This document shows positions 22,676 through 34,885 of a stretch of 64,000 bases of DNA, in pieces. Below the pieces are notes generated by a model that was not told the origin of the DNA, did not search any database, and saw only the letters and a program-made list of their open reading frames with translations. Source of the DNA: Ophthalmolycus amberensis (Eukaryota > Chordata > Actinopteri > Perciformes > Zoarcidae); NCBI GenBank assembly GCA_024529925.1, contig JAFEUB010001108.1:527501-591500 (forward strand), written 5' to 3'. Position 1 is the first letter of the stretch. Every line of letters starts with the position of its first letter. Position numbers and translations under genes: made by a program.

Positions 22676-23224
22676 GATGTAATTGTCCTCATAAAAGAAG
22701 CAACACCCCGACTGTCTTTTTTAGGAGGTGTGCATGCATTGTTATGGCAGATTTGTGTTTTAACAGCAACATTTTAGTAAAACATCGTATTTTCTGAAAT
22801 GTAATGTTTTACAATTAATCCTGGTATGGATTGAAGATCAGACACTGATGACATACAGTGGAAAATACTTGAGGCTGGTTCTGTTGCAATCACAATCACA
22901 GCTTCACAAAGGAAAACAATAGTCTTCTAGCCTCCTTTTAACATTTCACTTACTATATATTAAACATAATGTATTCCTAAATGATAAAGCAGGAAGTGTA
23001 GCTGTGAAAACATTTTGACCTTGTATCATTTTGAAACATGCATTACTCACTACTCACTGATACACTACTCACCCACGTGCAGACGTGCCACTTGGCACAG
23101 AAGCCTAAGCCAGACTGGCTTAGGCAACTTCTGCATTTTATGATCTTCTGTTCACTCAATACAATTTGGCGTGTTTTTATTTACTATCACACACATCATT
23201 CATTGTCACACAGTAAAAGGAAAT

Positions 23225-24540
23225 AGATATGGGGTTCAAGGTAACTCCTCGGTTTACTTCAAGGGGGACGTTATCGTCATGAAGAAAGGATTTATTGTGT
23301 TGCTGTAAGAAAGACAAGGAAACCCAAAGTGAATAATTAATCTGACATGTGCTGCTGATGTGAAAAGAGGCCTGCTGGTTAGACTAATGGCCTACTTTTT
23401 ACATTCACCAAACCAGTTTTATGGGGTAATGACTGTGTGGGTGTGGGTGTGTGCGTGTGTGTGTGCGTGCGTGTGTGTGTGTGTTAGTGTGTTACACAGT
23501 CACCGGGAATCGTTATCCAAACAGAGGCAGCTGAGACCGGGAATCTCGTGCCAATTACTTTAATTTCATGCCACTCATGTTAGTAATGTCAGTAATGTTG
23601 TCACTCACAGACCACACTGTACACTGCCTTCACTTTTATGTGACCACAAACATTCCCAACGTTTATATTTGATGCAAAGCTCTTTTTCTTTTGATGTGAA
23701 ACGATATCTGAGGAGAAGTAAAGCACACGATGTCCATAAACACAGGAAAAGTGAATAGTTCCGCAAAAAGTATACTATTCAAAATTCTGTGTTCAGATGT
23801 TGAAGAGCCACCGGGAGGAAAAATGTTCCCACAAATATTCTGCCTCACTTTGGATGAGATTTTACCATTGTGGAATGGTATTGTGTACCATAATAAGCAT
23901 TTACATGATAAACAACTATACTCAGTATTAAATATTATAGTGTATAAGATGATACTGTAGGTCCAGAGTACATTTTTTACATTAAAAAGATCACACGGCA
24001 CACCAAGTTTTGTTTTGAAGTGACAGGTGTTTAGTTTGGAGATGACGTTTAAGCTTGCTTGGGCCCATGGCACAGTTGGATAGCTTTTCTACCGTCTTAA
24101 ATTAACGAGGTAATTATTGTGCTACCTACTGCCACCCACTGGCATGGAAGAGTATTTAATTACTTACTCAGCCACTATATTGCAGGCTCAGACGCTCAAC
24201 ATGACAAATTATTTGCAGCAACTAAAATCTTTTTTTTTTGTTGGACCGATTAAGTGAAATTGGACATTTTCCCACGGCACACCTGACGATCTCTCACGGC
24301 ACACTGGTGTGCACAGTGGTTTAAAATCACTGCTGTAGATGACATCAATGAAAAATCAATTGTATTAAACTCCATCTGAAAATCAATACAGACATGCCAA
24401 TACAGGACTTTTTTTTCATAGGACAGCGACGCTACAAACATGATGACCCTCAGAATATGATGCAATGCTGCACTTTTTATTAAATATTTTTCCATCAAAC
24501 TCTAACGCAGCTGCTCAGGAAACTGTCTCTCTACTAAAAC
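23225..24540 (-). repeat. Diverged inverted copy of the noxo1 spacer
   Basis: Reverse-complement similarity appears in order: 24,540-24,330 matches about 800-960; 23,960-23,895 matches about 970-1,040; 23,860-23,640 matches about 8,370-8,590; the (TG)n tract at about 23,430-23,492 matches the (CA)n tract; and 23,420-23,225 matches about 5,760-5,940. Order and orientation are those expected downstream of the minus-strand gene copy C, so this is probably its ancient spacer. Similarity is clearly lower than between units 1 and 2. Part of 24,080-24,340 looks like an inserted DNA-transposon end (a CACGGCACAC repeat and a CAGTGGTTTAAAATCACTG near-palindrome). Confidence 0.7.
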
Positions 24541-25930
24541 ATCATACTCTATTTAGTATTAGTCATCTCGGGCCTTGCTTCTGACATTCACTCAGTCTCA
24601 TTGTCAAAAATGTCTTTTATTTCGTACTCCCAAAGACAAACTATTGCCTCAGCTCCTGCACACACTTGAATCAATTTCAAAGGGAGTATTTTCATGGATC
24701 ATAAAATATCAATTGGACATAGTATTGCTGTGTATCAAAGGACTTCAGGAATACTTGACTTTGGTGTAGCTCTTATTAATCTGAATGTGTGCTGATCTTG
24801 TCCCATGTTAGACCAACAACATGTTGCAAACAGCGATTGGGCGAGGTCCCGCAGGTGAGGTTTTGTTTGTCGTGTTCACGGCTTTAAGTTTCATTTTGAC
24901 TTTACAAAAAGCTGATTGCGTCGTGTTTAAGTTTCATTTTCACGGAGTAATTTAAACCCACACCATGATGTTTCTTTCCAAACTTAACTTGGTTGTTTTG
25001 ATGCCTGAATTAACCAGGTGTTGTTCTTTGAATTCACACCAGTAACCCACGTGTTAACTGCAACCGTACCGGAGCGCCACAGTTTGAGAGAGTGATGCCA
25101 AGAGTTCCTGACAAACTGTCAGCATGTGATCAGTTGAGATGAGAATGCGTTGGCTCTGTAGCATAATGGAGTGATAGCGGGTATTGTCTTGAAATAGCCT
25201 TTGGGCTTTTTGCAGGCACCTCACCTCAGGATTTTGGCTTTCGTTCCCCTTCAGAAAATTCCTAACCTGGGTGGAGATGAATGATGACTCTGTCAGGCTC
25301 TGAGTGATGCTGATTTCCAGGAATCTGTTCACTTGCTCCACCTCAGCTCCATTGATGTAGACAAGGGTCTGATGTCAACGATCAGCAGCAGGCAAAGATT
25401 CTGGGAGCTGCTGGCCTACATGTGCATGTGCCGATGTCATAGTATGGTGATGCGACTTCTGAAAATAAAATCAAACCAAGCTGCACCATGACCAAGTAAT
25501 TGTTGATGATTATGTCTGATTTGATCCAATGTTTAAGTTGATGAGCCGTGGTGAGACTTTAAAGCAGTTTGAATAAAGAATAAGTTTCCTTCAGGCTGCA
25601 TAGCGGGACGTTAGAATGAGGTCAAATTCACAAGACATTAAACTGCTTAACATGTGTTCCGATCCTACACCACCTAGAGTCCATAGAGGGCAGCACCTGT
25701 TCATCATTTAGCAGGGACTTCAACAGCACTGCTCCCACCAACAGCAAACGACTACCATCTCACTCTTCATCCTTAAATGTATCTGTTCAAAGTTTTGTTT
25801 AAATCTATTTCAATCCAACACTCACATACACCTATAAAGTATTGTGTTCATTCTGTCCACAAAGAAATCCCTTCTAGTTCTTCCCTTCAACAGTAATTTT
25901 AGAAGATATCTACTTGATTTGTTGAACTGT
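24541..25930. other. Intergenic DNA, no gene recognised
   Basis: No convincing exon was found. The minus strand at 25,341-25,054 holds an open 95-codon stretch (for example VRCLQKAQRLFQDN) that reads like a protein fragment, possibly a broken gene or transposon piece. I do not recognise it and it lacks clear splice or start context. Confidence 0.4.
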
Positions 25931-25934
25931 CTAA

Positions 25935-26830
25935 CTTGAGTCGTCCAACATTGCCGAGCCAATGAGGTGAATCTGCCTATATGCCTCCGCATACTTCACT
26001 CATGCGTTTGATGTCATGGCGTAACTGTGCATCATGCAATCCAGGAGACTCCAATGGATTTGTTATGTAGCCAAGTCTGTTTTTCTTGGAAGTGACATCA
26101 TTCTTTATTTTTCCTCCTGTCTTCTTCCTGAAACTTTATCTATTGTGTTTCTTGTGGCGCTATAGCAACTTTCTAAAGTTTAGAAGTTTTAAGATATGAA
26201 CATTGGCTGTACCTGTAATTTTCATTAAATGCCACAGTAAACATGTCACCTCATGTCTAAAATAGTATTATCTATTTTTTTGTGAAATAACTTTGGTGAA
26301 CAAAGACCATGTACAATACTTGACTGAAATATTTCCAATGGCATAGATAGGCCTTATATCAATAAAGACATTTTGGCATTGTCACAGTATAAAAATCACA
26401 GGTGTAAATAATAAAATGTACAAAGGCTCACAGACAAAAGTAGCATGCACCGTTTACAACTGAGTGCATCTCAACAGCTGTGAAATGGATCCAGGAAATA
26501 TGGATATGTATTTCTATAAATATAGACATATTGGTCCTATTTTAGCTGCCCTCTATATGCTCCTAGTTACTTCTAGAACTGTTTTAAAATTGAAGCAATA
26601 TTTTCTCCTCAGCAGCACATGTTTGATTAATTATTCACCTCAGGGTTACTTGTCTTTCTCGCAATAAATCAATAAATCCTTATATATGTCCCTCCTGAAG
26701 TAAACAGAGGAGTTACCGTAACCCCTAACTCTATTTCCTTTTACTGTGCGATAATAAATGATGATAAAAGTCATAATTATTTTCATATTTAAAAAAAATA
26801 AAGAAAATAGCCACATTTTATGAAGCAAAT
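25935..26830 (+). repeat. Ancient diverged noxo1-type spacer without a gene
   Basis: Plus-strand similarity to the unit spacer occurs in three blocks: 25,935-26,110 matches about 1,175-1,340; 26,215-26,400 matches about 7,945-8,110; 26,590-26,830 matches about 5,810-5,990. A short inverted block, 26,430-26,530, matches the reverse complement of about 1,560-1,640. At about 26,222 the LINE present in units 1 and 2 is absent (TAAATGCCACAGTAAAC, continuing straight into CCTCATGTCTAAA), so it appears to be the pre-insertion site. Confidence 0.7.
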
Positions 26831-27877
26831 GAGAGTATGATTAAATGATGTGGTTGCACGAGCTAGTTCAACTAAATCTTCATTATTGACAAAATGTAAT
26901 TCTGTTATGATGTATTGCACAATTCAGTTTCAGGTCACAGAGTTTGTGACACAAACAAGAGGCAAGATATCACAGAGGTGGGACATGGATGTCGTTGCCT
27001 TTATCAGATAAGCGCTAAAACAATCCCTTTTGGGAAAGCCCAAAACGCTGTGTCTGACCTGAAGCTGAATCACACATTGACACATTTTCTTTCATCGAAT
27101 CCCGTTTACGTGTATTGTGTTTAGTGGTGAATCGTCACCAAGGGCCTTTTGGTGACGCTTTGATTGTTAAAGCATTGTTAACAGGGATGTCACCGTTCAG
27201 CTGAGCTGATTCTTTTGTTTGCCTTTTGAAATCTCAACGCTTCCTCTGTTTCTATTCAACCATTGTGAATGCTGCGTTCATGCATGACTAAAGGGCTGAA
27301 TTCTGACATGCTTAAAGGTTGAAGAGACGAGTAGGCAGGGTGTCCCAATTGTTGTGCCAGAGGCACACTCTAAAGCAAGTGTTATTAAAGAATGTAAATA
27401 TTTTCTTTGAAGTTTAAAACAATTATAATAACATTGCCTTATCTTAGTAAAACAAAAAAATCGCAGGTATGTCGATGTCTAACGTTACAATATTGTTTTA
27501 AAGCTGATTTGTGCGTGACAGTCCCGCATTCAACACAATGCTCTGTCCCATTTCCTCCTTGTTGATGGCATGTGACGCCCAGAATTTAACTTAAAACCAG
27601 CAGCGAAGTTGCTGCACTTGTTACTGCCCCTCTTGCCGGGTAGGAGCACTGGTTGCTAACCACTTTTCTGTCATGAAATGGCCCAGTATGTTTACGTAAA
27701 CGCCATCAAAAACTTCTGATGATATACCAGGGTCTCATAGGGTTGTCTCATTTCATAGGGGAAGATTTCAACCACTACCCCTTTCAACTCTGTTCCAAGG
27801 GGCACTCAACAACGAGGGGTTGAGGTACAAATAAGAAATGGGATTGGCCCTAAGTGTCTACGGAATGCCAGCAGCTC
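26831..27877. other. Intergenic DNA, no gene recognised
   Basis: AT-rich to mixed sequence with short ORFs only, no splice-supported exon and no repeat I can name. Confidence 0.4.
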
Positions 27878-27880
27878 TAA

Positions 27881-28239
27881 GGCCATATCCACACTAGGCC
27901 GTGTCTCGTTGGATGCAGAGTTCTCAAATAGAACCGATCTCCGTCCACGCGGGAGTTTTCAGCATTATTGGAGCATCCACACGGCAGCCTTCAAGGCGGA
28001 CAGCACGTGACCATTAACGTACACTGGGCATGCGCGTGATGGTGTAAACAGGAAGTGGATTGCTTGCTTAGTTTAAAAAAAAATATGACAGAGTAATAAA
28101 GTAGTCTTTAATAATGAAAGGTTGTATTTGATACTTAAGATCTTCCTCTATAAACTCAAACAGACACAGTTCGTGGAAAGTTTTAGAAGTTTTATTTTTC
28201 AGACGTAGTTACAGCGCTGCAGGTCTGTCTGTCTCTATA

Positions 28240-28278
<39 letters not shown>

Positions 28279-29267
28279 TCAACTTTACTTTAAAATCAAC
28301 ACTTACACGGAAACGTTTACTCGATTATGGTCCATAAATGTGGTCAACACACGTCGATCACTCGCTTCCTCTGTGTTGTTGTCTGTTGTTGCCGTGGGGG
28401 CTGATGAATGTAACGTTAGCTCCATTGGGGTATTCCTTGAGATACGGCATCAGGGGATAAGCTGGGTCACCCAGCAGAGACACAGGGACATCATCTTCGC
28501 CCTCTATCAATTCTTTAGGGCATTTGCTCCATCTTTTAGGGCACAACATCATGAAACAGGTCCGACTCGCTAGCTTCTAAGCTAATTTTAACATTACCGC
28601 CAATGGGGAAATGCTAACCGCGATTAGCATTAGCGAATATAATATATCTTCGTACATATTTTCATAAAGAAATACTTGCAGACTAAGGTCTCTCAAGGCT
28701 ACCAAATGGAAAAAGTAAAAGGAATCAGCGTCGATCACACGTCTCTCACTCGTTTCCTCTGTTTGTAGCTGTAGCTCTGAATAGCATTTATTGCTAACTG
28801 TAGCTTCAGACAGCCGCTGCTGATCGCCGATGGTCAAGCAGCTCGCTCATCGCTCGAAGAACAGCTCGCCTCCTCCGCATGTAGGCATTAGCAGCATTGT
28901 AAAATGACGAATTTAACTCCACAATAGCTGCTACTACAGACAACAAAGCAAGCAAGGCTCGTTATCCATGTCCCGGCTGTTTTGTTTTCTTCCGGGTACG
29001 GGTCACGTGATAGTGAGTGTGACGAATCAGGGACGGAGACGTCATGGCTGGTAATAACCAATCCAGTAGCGAGCACGAGTGTGGGCTCATTTTTTTCTAA
29101 CAGACATCCGTATCCGACGTCTACATTGAACCAAAACCCCGGAGTTCTCACATACCTCCAACCTCGGCGGAGTTTTCAGGTTCCTCCGTTAAGGCTGCTC
29201 CAAAACTCCGGCGTCGTGTGGCTGCTCAGTGTAAACGTAGGAAAAGTGGACAAGTGTGGACATGGCA
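27881..29267 (-). mobile_element. PIF/Harbinger-type DNA transposon, non-autonomous, both ends present
   Basis: The ends are imperfect inverted repeats: GGCCATATCCACACT on the left, and AGTGTGGACATGGCA on the right. They are flanked by the 3-bp duplication TAA (27,878-27,880 and 29,268-29,270), as expected of PIF/Harbinger. Inside, the minus strand (28,552-28,358) encodes VSLLGDPAYPLMPYL and EYPNG, matching the conserved GDxAYPL block near the last catalytic acid of Harbinger DDE transposases. The remaining transposase is missing, so the 1.39-kb element cannot move by itself. A (CT)n tract lies at about 28,236-28,273. Confidence 0.8.
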
Positions 29268-29270
29268 TAA

Positions 29271-29945
29271 GAGGCTGTACTTATGCACAGTGGTGCTTTG
29301 AAACAAATTATACCATCAGTATGCTGACAAGCAGATGTTTACTCCCTGCTTTGATCTTAGCAGTAAATCATGTTGTGTGTCGCTGCTCAGGCCTCACCCA
29401 AACATACCTAAAAAAATACATGTTGTTCTGCCAGCAGCCCTATGAGGCTTTATGTAAATACATCTTGACAAGGTGACATGCGTCAGAGTTTGTGTAGCTC
29501 CAGTTCACTAGCAAGGACCACACCATCAAATAAACAGATTTATTGAAGGTGAACGGGATTGAGATGCGAGGCTTGAACTTTGCGTAGCTCGTCCGGTTAG
29601 CCGAATGAGTTGTGGGGAGCTTCAATAGGGACTCCGCCATAGCACCCGGGCACGGCAAACCCCCAAAACCTCATGTTACTTGAGACTCGATCAACCTGAG
29701 TTTAGACCTTTACAATGTGGGCGAATGTAGAGGAGGTAGCTATTTGTCCAAGCTCTACAAGGAAAGGGGACAACACTAATCAAAGTGATGGTATGAGGCG
29801 GAGAACTCGGAACATCTGAGGCAGAAAAGCGGGCAAGAATGTCGCTTCTAAGGTTCAAGCAATGTCAGGATTATTGCATCCAATAGCGGCGAGGATTTTT
29901 GAACAGGCTCTTTGCTCAGAAGACCTGTGACAGTGATGTCACGGA
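29271..29945. other. Intergenic DNA, no gene recognised
   Basis: Scattered short ORFs with no recognisable motifs and no clear repeat. Confidence 0.4.
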
Positions 29946-30460
29946 ATAGGTTAGATCACGGGTGTCAAACTCATTTTCACTCTGGGCCACATCAGCATCA
30001 CGGTCGCCCTCAAAGGGCCGGTTGTAACTGTAAGACTGTGTAACTGTAACTTCTCCCAACATATTGTTAAATAACTCTCTCTGCATTTGATTATTGTTTA
30101 TTCAAGTGTAAGATATTGTACATGCAGTTATATAAATGAAAAATGATATTTAAACACATTTCTGTTCTTATAACATAAATCATTTTAATTGAGGGTTAAG
30201 AAACCCACATGACTCTATCAAAGATCAAACTATTAAAGAAAATAACAAAGACAAATATCAAACACAAGTTATTACATTAACTTTGTTCAAAGCTGTTTGT
30301 GTCACCTCTCTGCATCACTAATGTTCCTCCCTGTCGTCGTCCTGTGCATGGCAGCTACATCCAAGAGCTCCTCACTGAGAGTCAGGTCTTATAAACATGG
30401 ATAGATGATGTATCCGTGTTGTCTGTGCTTTCATCAACAGTTCATTAAAAACACAAGTAC
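29946..30460. repeat. Possible hAT-type transposon remnant
   Basis: It starts with CACGGGTGTCAAACTCATTT and GGGCCACATCAGCA, which resemble the terminal and subterminal sequence of widespread vertebrate hAT non-autonomous elements. I could not find the opposite terminus or an 8-bp duplication, so the right boundary is a guess. Confidence 0.35.
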
Positions 30461-31200
30461 CTGCTGGTCTCTTAGCTAGCTGTGTTGTTAGATTGCTGCT
30501 AGTTCATGAACTCGGTCTGCGATGGTGTTTCTTCACAAACTGACATTTGTAAAAGTCTGTATCTGGTCGGAGCTCACCTGCTCACATACCTTTAGCATGC
30601 ACTGGGCTGTAGCTGTGTAAATATATTCTGCTGTGATTGCAGTCTGCCTTTTAATTCTTGGACAATTTGATGTTTTTCTTGGAGGCTAAATTTAGCTCCG
30701 TGTTTGGTGTCAAAATGCCGTCGTGAATTATATCCTTCATCACCGACACTGCCTCATAACACAGAAGACAGACCCGTTTTCTCCTTGAAGCACAAACATG
30801 TATTCGCTTTCCCATCTTTCATTACATTTTCTTCCCTCTGCATCAATTGTTCTCTTCGTGGACATTTTGGGATTATTTGTCGATCTTTTTCAATCGTTGG
30901 AAAACCTCTTTTCGGGCTGTTGCCTCTCCTGTCCACCTGTTGTGATCGTTTTAATGTCGGTACACAGACAACATGCTATCACATAATTTCAACTTTCTAT
31001 CTCATAATTTCGACCATGGGGATACTTTTATTTTCAAGTCTAACTTTTAATTATTTTTCCAAAAAAAAAAAAAAAAAGAATCTTTTTTTTATTTTCATTT
31101 TGGCTATTAATCATGAATAGTTTTGTGAGATATTTCTAAAAACATGTTTATTGTAGAAATACCTGAAAAGTTATGGTTACCCAAAGACATACCCACTCTT
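30461..31200. other. Intergenic DNA, no gene recognised
   Basis: Contains an A tract at about 31,062-31,080 and T-rich runs. Homology with the noxo1 3' flank begins just to the right, at about 31,210. Confidence 0.4.
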
Positions 31201-31209
31201 CTCCTCTAT

Positions 31210-32042
31210 ACTCATTAAACAAGGACTTCTCGTTACTTCAGTGTAAATCGGATTTTATTGACATGTTGATGTTAAACTTGTGAACAGGTTATAATGCAGC
31301 AAATACTGTGCATGAATATAAATAACAATACAATGAGTAACAAAACAGAAATGGAAGGTAATTAAAAAAGAACATGTTCTGAAAAGGAAAGCGGTTATCC
31401 TTCCCCGTCTGCTCACAGCTTGTCTAACACGCCCGTCATTTCACTACCTTCATTTGGAAATGGATCAAGAAGCCATCACACTGGCATTCAGTCTATTCAT
31501 ATAAACAAGAACATAGTGTACCAGTTAAATGACTGCTGTGAATGATATAACAAATAAAAGGTGCATAATAATAAAGTGACAAATGATTGTTCTTATAACC
31601 AAACAGGTCAGAACTTGCAGAACTGATTTCTATGTCTGAAAAAGTCTGATAAATGGTAAAGAAGGATACATAAAATACAGTTTAGTGACAAAAAAACTTC
31701 TACTTCCTCTTCAACGCCAACAATCCACATAGATTAACCCTTAAGTGGCATCAAAGTTATAGAGAATATTTGTTTACTTTTGCATGACAATGTCACGTAC
31801 ATTTTCTGGTTCCTGCTCCTTCTGACGCTTCACTGAAGCTACATTATTGTTATTATGGTATCTTATGGTTTTCAACATATATTTATCTTGTAAAGGTTAC
31901 TATCTCTTCAATCTCTATGACAAAAATTGTAAATAGAGATATAAACAATGCTGCACAAAACACACTTCACTGACAGACCCTATAGGGTCAAACTGGTTTA
32001 ATATGTTCATGAATACTTCACAAATCAAAGACTTGTGAATCC
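31210..32042 (-). other. noxo1: 3' UTR of noxo1 copy C, with polyadenylation signal
   Basis: Reverse-complement similarity to the 3' UTRs of copies A and B runs from the stop codon to the shared AATAAA, here at 31,259-31,254 on the minus strand. The middle part (about 31,450-31,780) is longer and more diverged than in A/B. Confidence 0.75.
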
Positions 32043-34885
32043 CTAGCGGCTGTGGATCGACTCTGGCTGAATGTGAAGCCGGGTCTTGGTGGCCAGGGCT
32101 GCCTTGCGGGTCATGGTGGTGCAGCGAGTCAGGATCTCCTCGGTTTTTGGTCTGGGTGGCACCCTGGGAGCCATTGAAGCCGTCTCACTTCCTTTGGAGC
32201 TCACAGATCCAGAGCTGTCAGAGCTAGTGTTGGAGCCACGGCGGTCGGAGAGGATGAGATCAGGGTTGATTCTCCCACTGTCACTGACACCAGGCTGGGG
32301 GGAAGCTGCAGAACTGCCTGTGGGACTCTCACACAGCATGTCATCTCTTACACTTGAGGACGATTGGCTTTTTGAGTAGAAGCCGGAGAAGCTGATCTCG
32401 GTGCTTGTGTTGCTCTCGGTGCTTGTGTTGCTCTCGCTGCTTGTGTTGCTCTCGCTGCGTAAGCGGCCGTCTGAGTTTGCGGCGTCCCTCTCCGCCTGTA
32501 CTTGCGACCAGGTCTCAGAGAGGACGTCCAGAGATCGGGCCTTGTAGAGACGCCCGGCCGCAGAATCCCGTTGTGGGCTGTTTTGTTCGTTGATGCCGGG
32601 TGGACTAGGAGCCTGAGGTTCCCTGCTGGTTGCCAGGTTCAGAGTGGAACTGTGCAGCTTTCTCTGCAGGCTGTAAAGGCCTAACCGTGGGTTGTTGTAT
32701 GGTTGCAGGTTCATGGAGGGGATGTAACCTGCCTTGCCATTGAATCTGCAGAGGATGGCAAAGAAAAGGGAATTTATTTCAACTTTGTTCAGCAATTGCC
32801 AACTATGGTAACTCGATTAAGTTCAGAAATTCATAACATTTCATCTTAAAGCACAAAGAAATATTTGATACCGCTGTTTGTCTGTATTTCATCTCTCAAT
32901 AAAAACACTTTGCTAACTGTCCACCTACACAATAGTGAGTTTGTTGTGTGTTTTCATGTGAAGATAATGAAGAGGCACTCATGAACACTTCACCACAACA
33001 ATTTCGAATGTGCTCCTTGTTCCTATTCTCTACTGTTTGCAATGTTGACAGATAAGATTGGGGCATACCTGATGAGCCACCAGCCGTTGTCAGACTTCCT
33101 CAGCACTTCCACCACAGAGCCAATGGGCACCGACACCTCGTCATCTTTCTTAGTTGAGTAACTCCTCACGGCACAGTACAGGGCACCTAAAGGTCACAAA
33201 CAAGACAACAAGCTCAGGAACTGCTGTACACATACATATTGTCTTCATGAAAGTGAGTTTTGGTAGAAAGGAATAGATGCATGTTAACGTCCAGTGGTTA
33301 AAGAGAACTCAACAGTGTTAGTTGTTTTTAACAGCTAATCTTCATAGTAATATGAAGTAGATGCATCTGACATGCATTGATTTTCACAGTAATGCCAGAT
33401 GATGTCACACTGTCAAGTTTACAAAGGTTCACTTCTGTAATCAAGCTTGTTAAATGAGATCAGTCCGTTCTACGTGCATTCTTGCTCATTAAACTACAAC
33501 TGTGACTACAAGCAACACACACCTGCAAGCTGGAATCCAGCGTCATCATCCTCCTCTCCTTCCCATAACTCCAGGTAGGGAGCAGGAAACCAAGCCAAAA
33601 GCTTATCCTCGTTCTCCACCAGCCACCAACCTGGAGAGGAAATAAAACATACTTTCAGCATGACAGAAATGGTTTTGGGGGAAGCTCAAGAGTTTTTGCT
33701 GCTTTTCAGGAAGGAACTGCATGAAAGTGAAGCACTGACCTGCAGGGTCTTTGATCAGGACATCCAGCTTCTCGTCCACAGCGACCTTAAACGGACGATT
33801 CTTGGTATCCTTTGTCTCGTGAGCAGCCACGCAGCGGTAAGTCTGGGTGACAAACGGGTGAGTGATGCTGCCTGCATGCTGACGCGTCACATCACCGCCT
33901 CCTCCACCTGAGCCATCGGGCAGATCATCAGACATCAGGATCATGATGCTGTGTGAAAGAGAAGTCAGAGTAAGAATCAAGAGCTTCTATTCAACTATCA
34001 CGTGACTTGACTTAAACACTGGCATGACAACCTACCTGTTCCTTGGTGAAGTCTGGCTGCAGGTCGTGGTCTTTGGGCATGAAGAACTGAGTCACCTCTG
34101 AGCTCTGAGTCACAGTTTGGTCGCACTTCAGCAGCTTGTCGCAGTAGCTCTCCAGGAACTTCATGCGTTGGATTGATCGCTTGGATCCTTTCTGCTGGAG
34201 GCTGTTCCTCCTGGCCTGCCCTGGAGAGAGGAGAGGAAACGGTTTCAGGATTAATATTAGATTTGCTGAGAAGATGATGAACATCATTTTTGAAGCATTT
34301 TTCTTAAAACAGGAGGAAAAGCAAGCTAAAACAAACCATGTTTGTACAGATATTAAACTGTTTTGTGTGCTATTCCTCTAATTAATTGCTACAAATACAC
34401 AGTTGATCATAGGAGACCATTTATATACACCTTGTAACACACAGTTGAAATAATCTTACCGCTAAATTTGGGGATCACTCTGTCGTTTTTCCTGAAAGCG
34501 TTCATGTGAGGGAACCTCTTTTTCAGCTGCCTCTGTTTGGATTAAAAAAAACACATCTGAATTAATAATTATTCCTCCGATATAAACAGCAGACTGATTA
34601 CACCAAGCGGGAGTTTCTTTGGTCTTACATGAAATTTCTTGAAATTCTTGAAGGACCTGTAGACAATGACTTCAGTCTCGTCAGACCACAACACAGATAT
34701 CATGAACATCTGTGGAGAGAGAGAAATAACAGATTTCAGACCAGAAACTTTCACACAAACACAGACATATTTAACACCTCACACAAGTAACGACTGAGGT
34801 CTTGACTCACCTTCATTTTTGGTGTGTCTCTGTGGACGGCTCCGATAATGCGGGCACTGATTACAAAGCGTTGTTCACCGGCCAT
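32043..34885 (-). pseudogene. noxo1: noxo1 copy C, inverted, frameshifted in exon 4 (possible pseudogene)
   Basis: Exons on the minus strand, 5' to 3': 34885-34811, 34709-34629, 34532-34460, 34220-34036, 33948-33740, 33630-33523, 33186-33069, 32745-32043. Splice sites match copies A/B, but exon 4 is 185 nt instead of 184: a single extra base near its 3' end changes FTKN into FTKEQ at the donor. If spliced normally, exon 5 is read out of frame and hits a stop after six or seven codons, in the linker before the SH3 domains. Exons 5-8 otherwise remain open in the original frame. Exon 8 is 174 nt longer than in A/B, giving a longer Ser-rich tail with SNTSTE repeats. Other differences include Lys57 and Ser76. 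The normal tail motif PPRPK is kept. A recent disabling event, an assembly error, or non-standard splicing all fit. Confidence 0.8.
32398..32458 (-). repeat. 18-bp coding minisatellite in copy C exon 8
   Basis: Tandem 18-bp units with the word GCTTGTGTTGCTCTCG (plus strand) encode the repeated hexapeptide ESNTST/ESNTSS on the minus strand. Copies A and B keep just one related unit (SNTSAE), so unit number differs between paralogues. Confidence 0.85.

Noticed and set aside
25054..25341. Minus-strand 95-codon ORF as a real exon
   Set aside because: It reads like protein, but I cannot recognise it or find matching splice partners, so it is only described within the gap entry.
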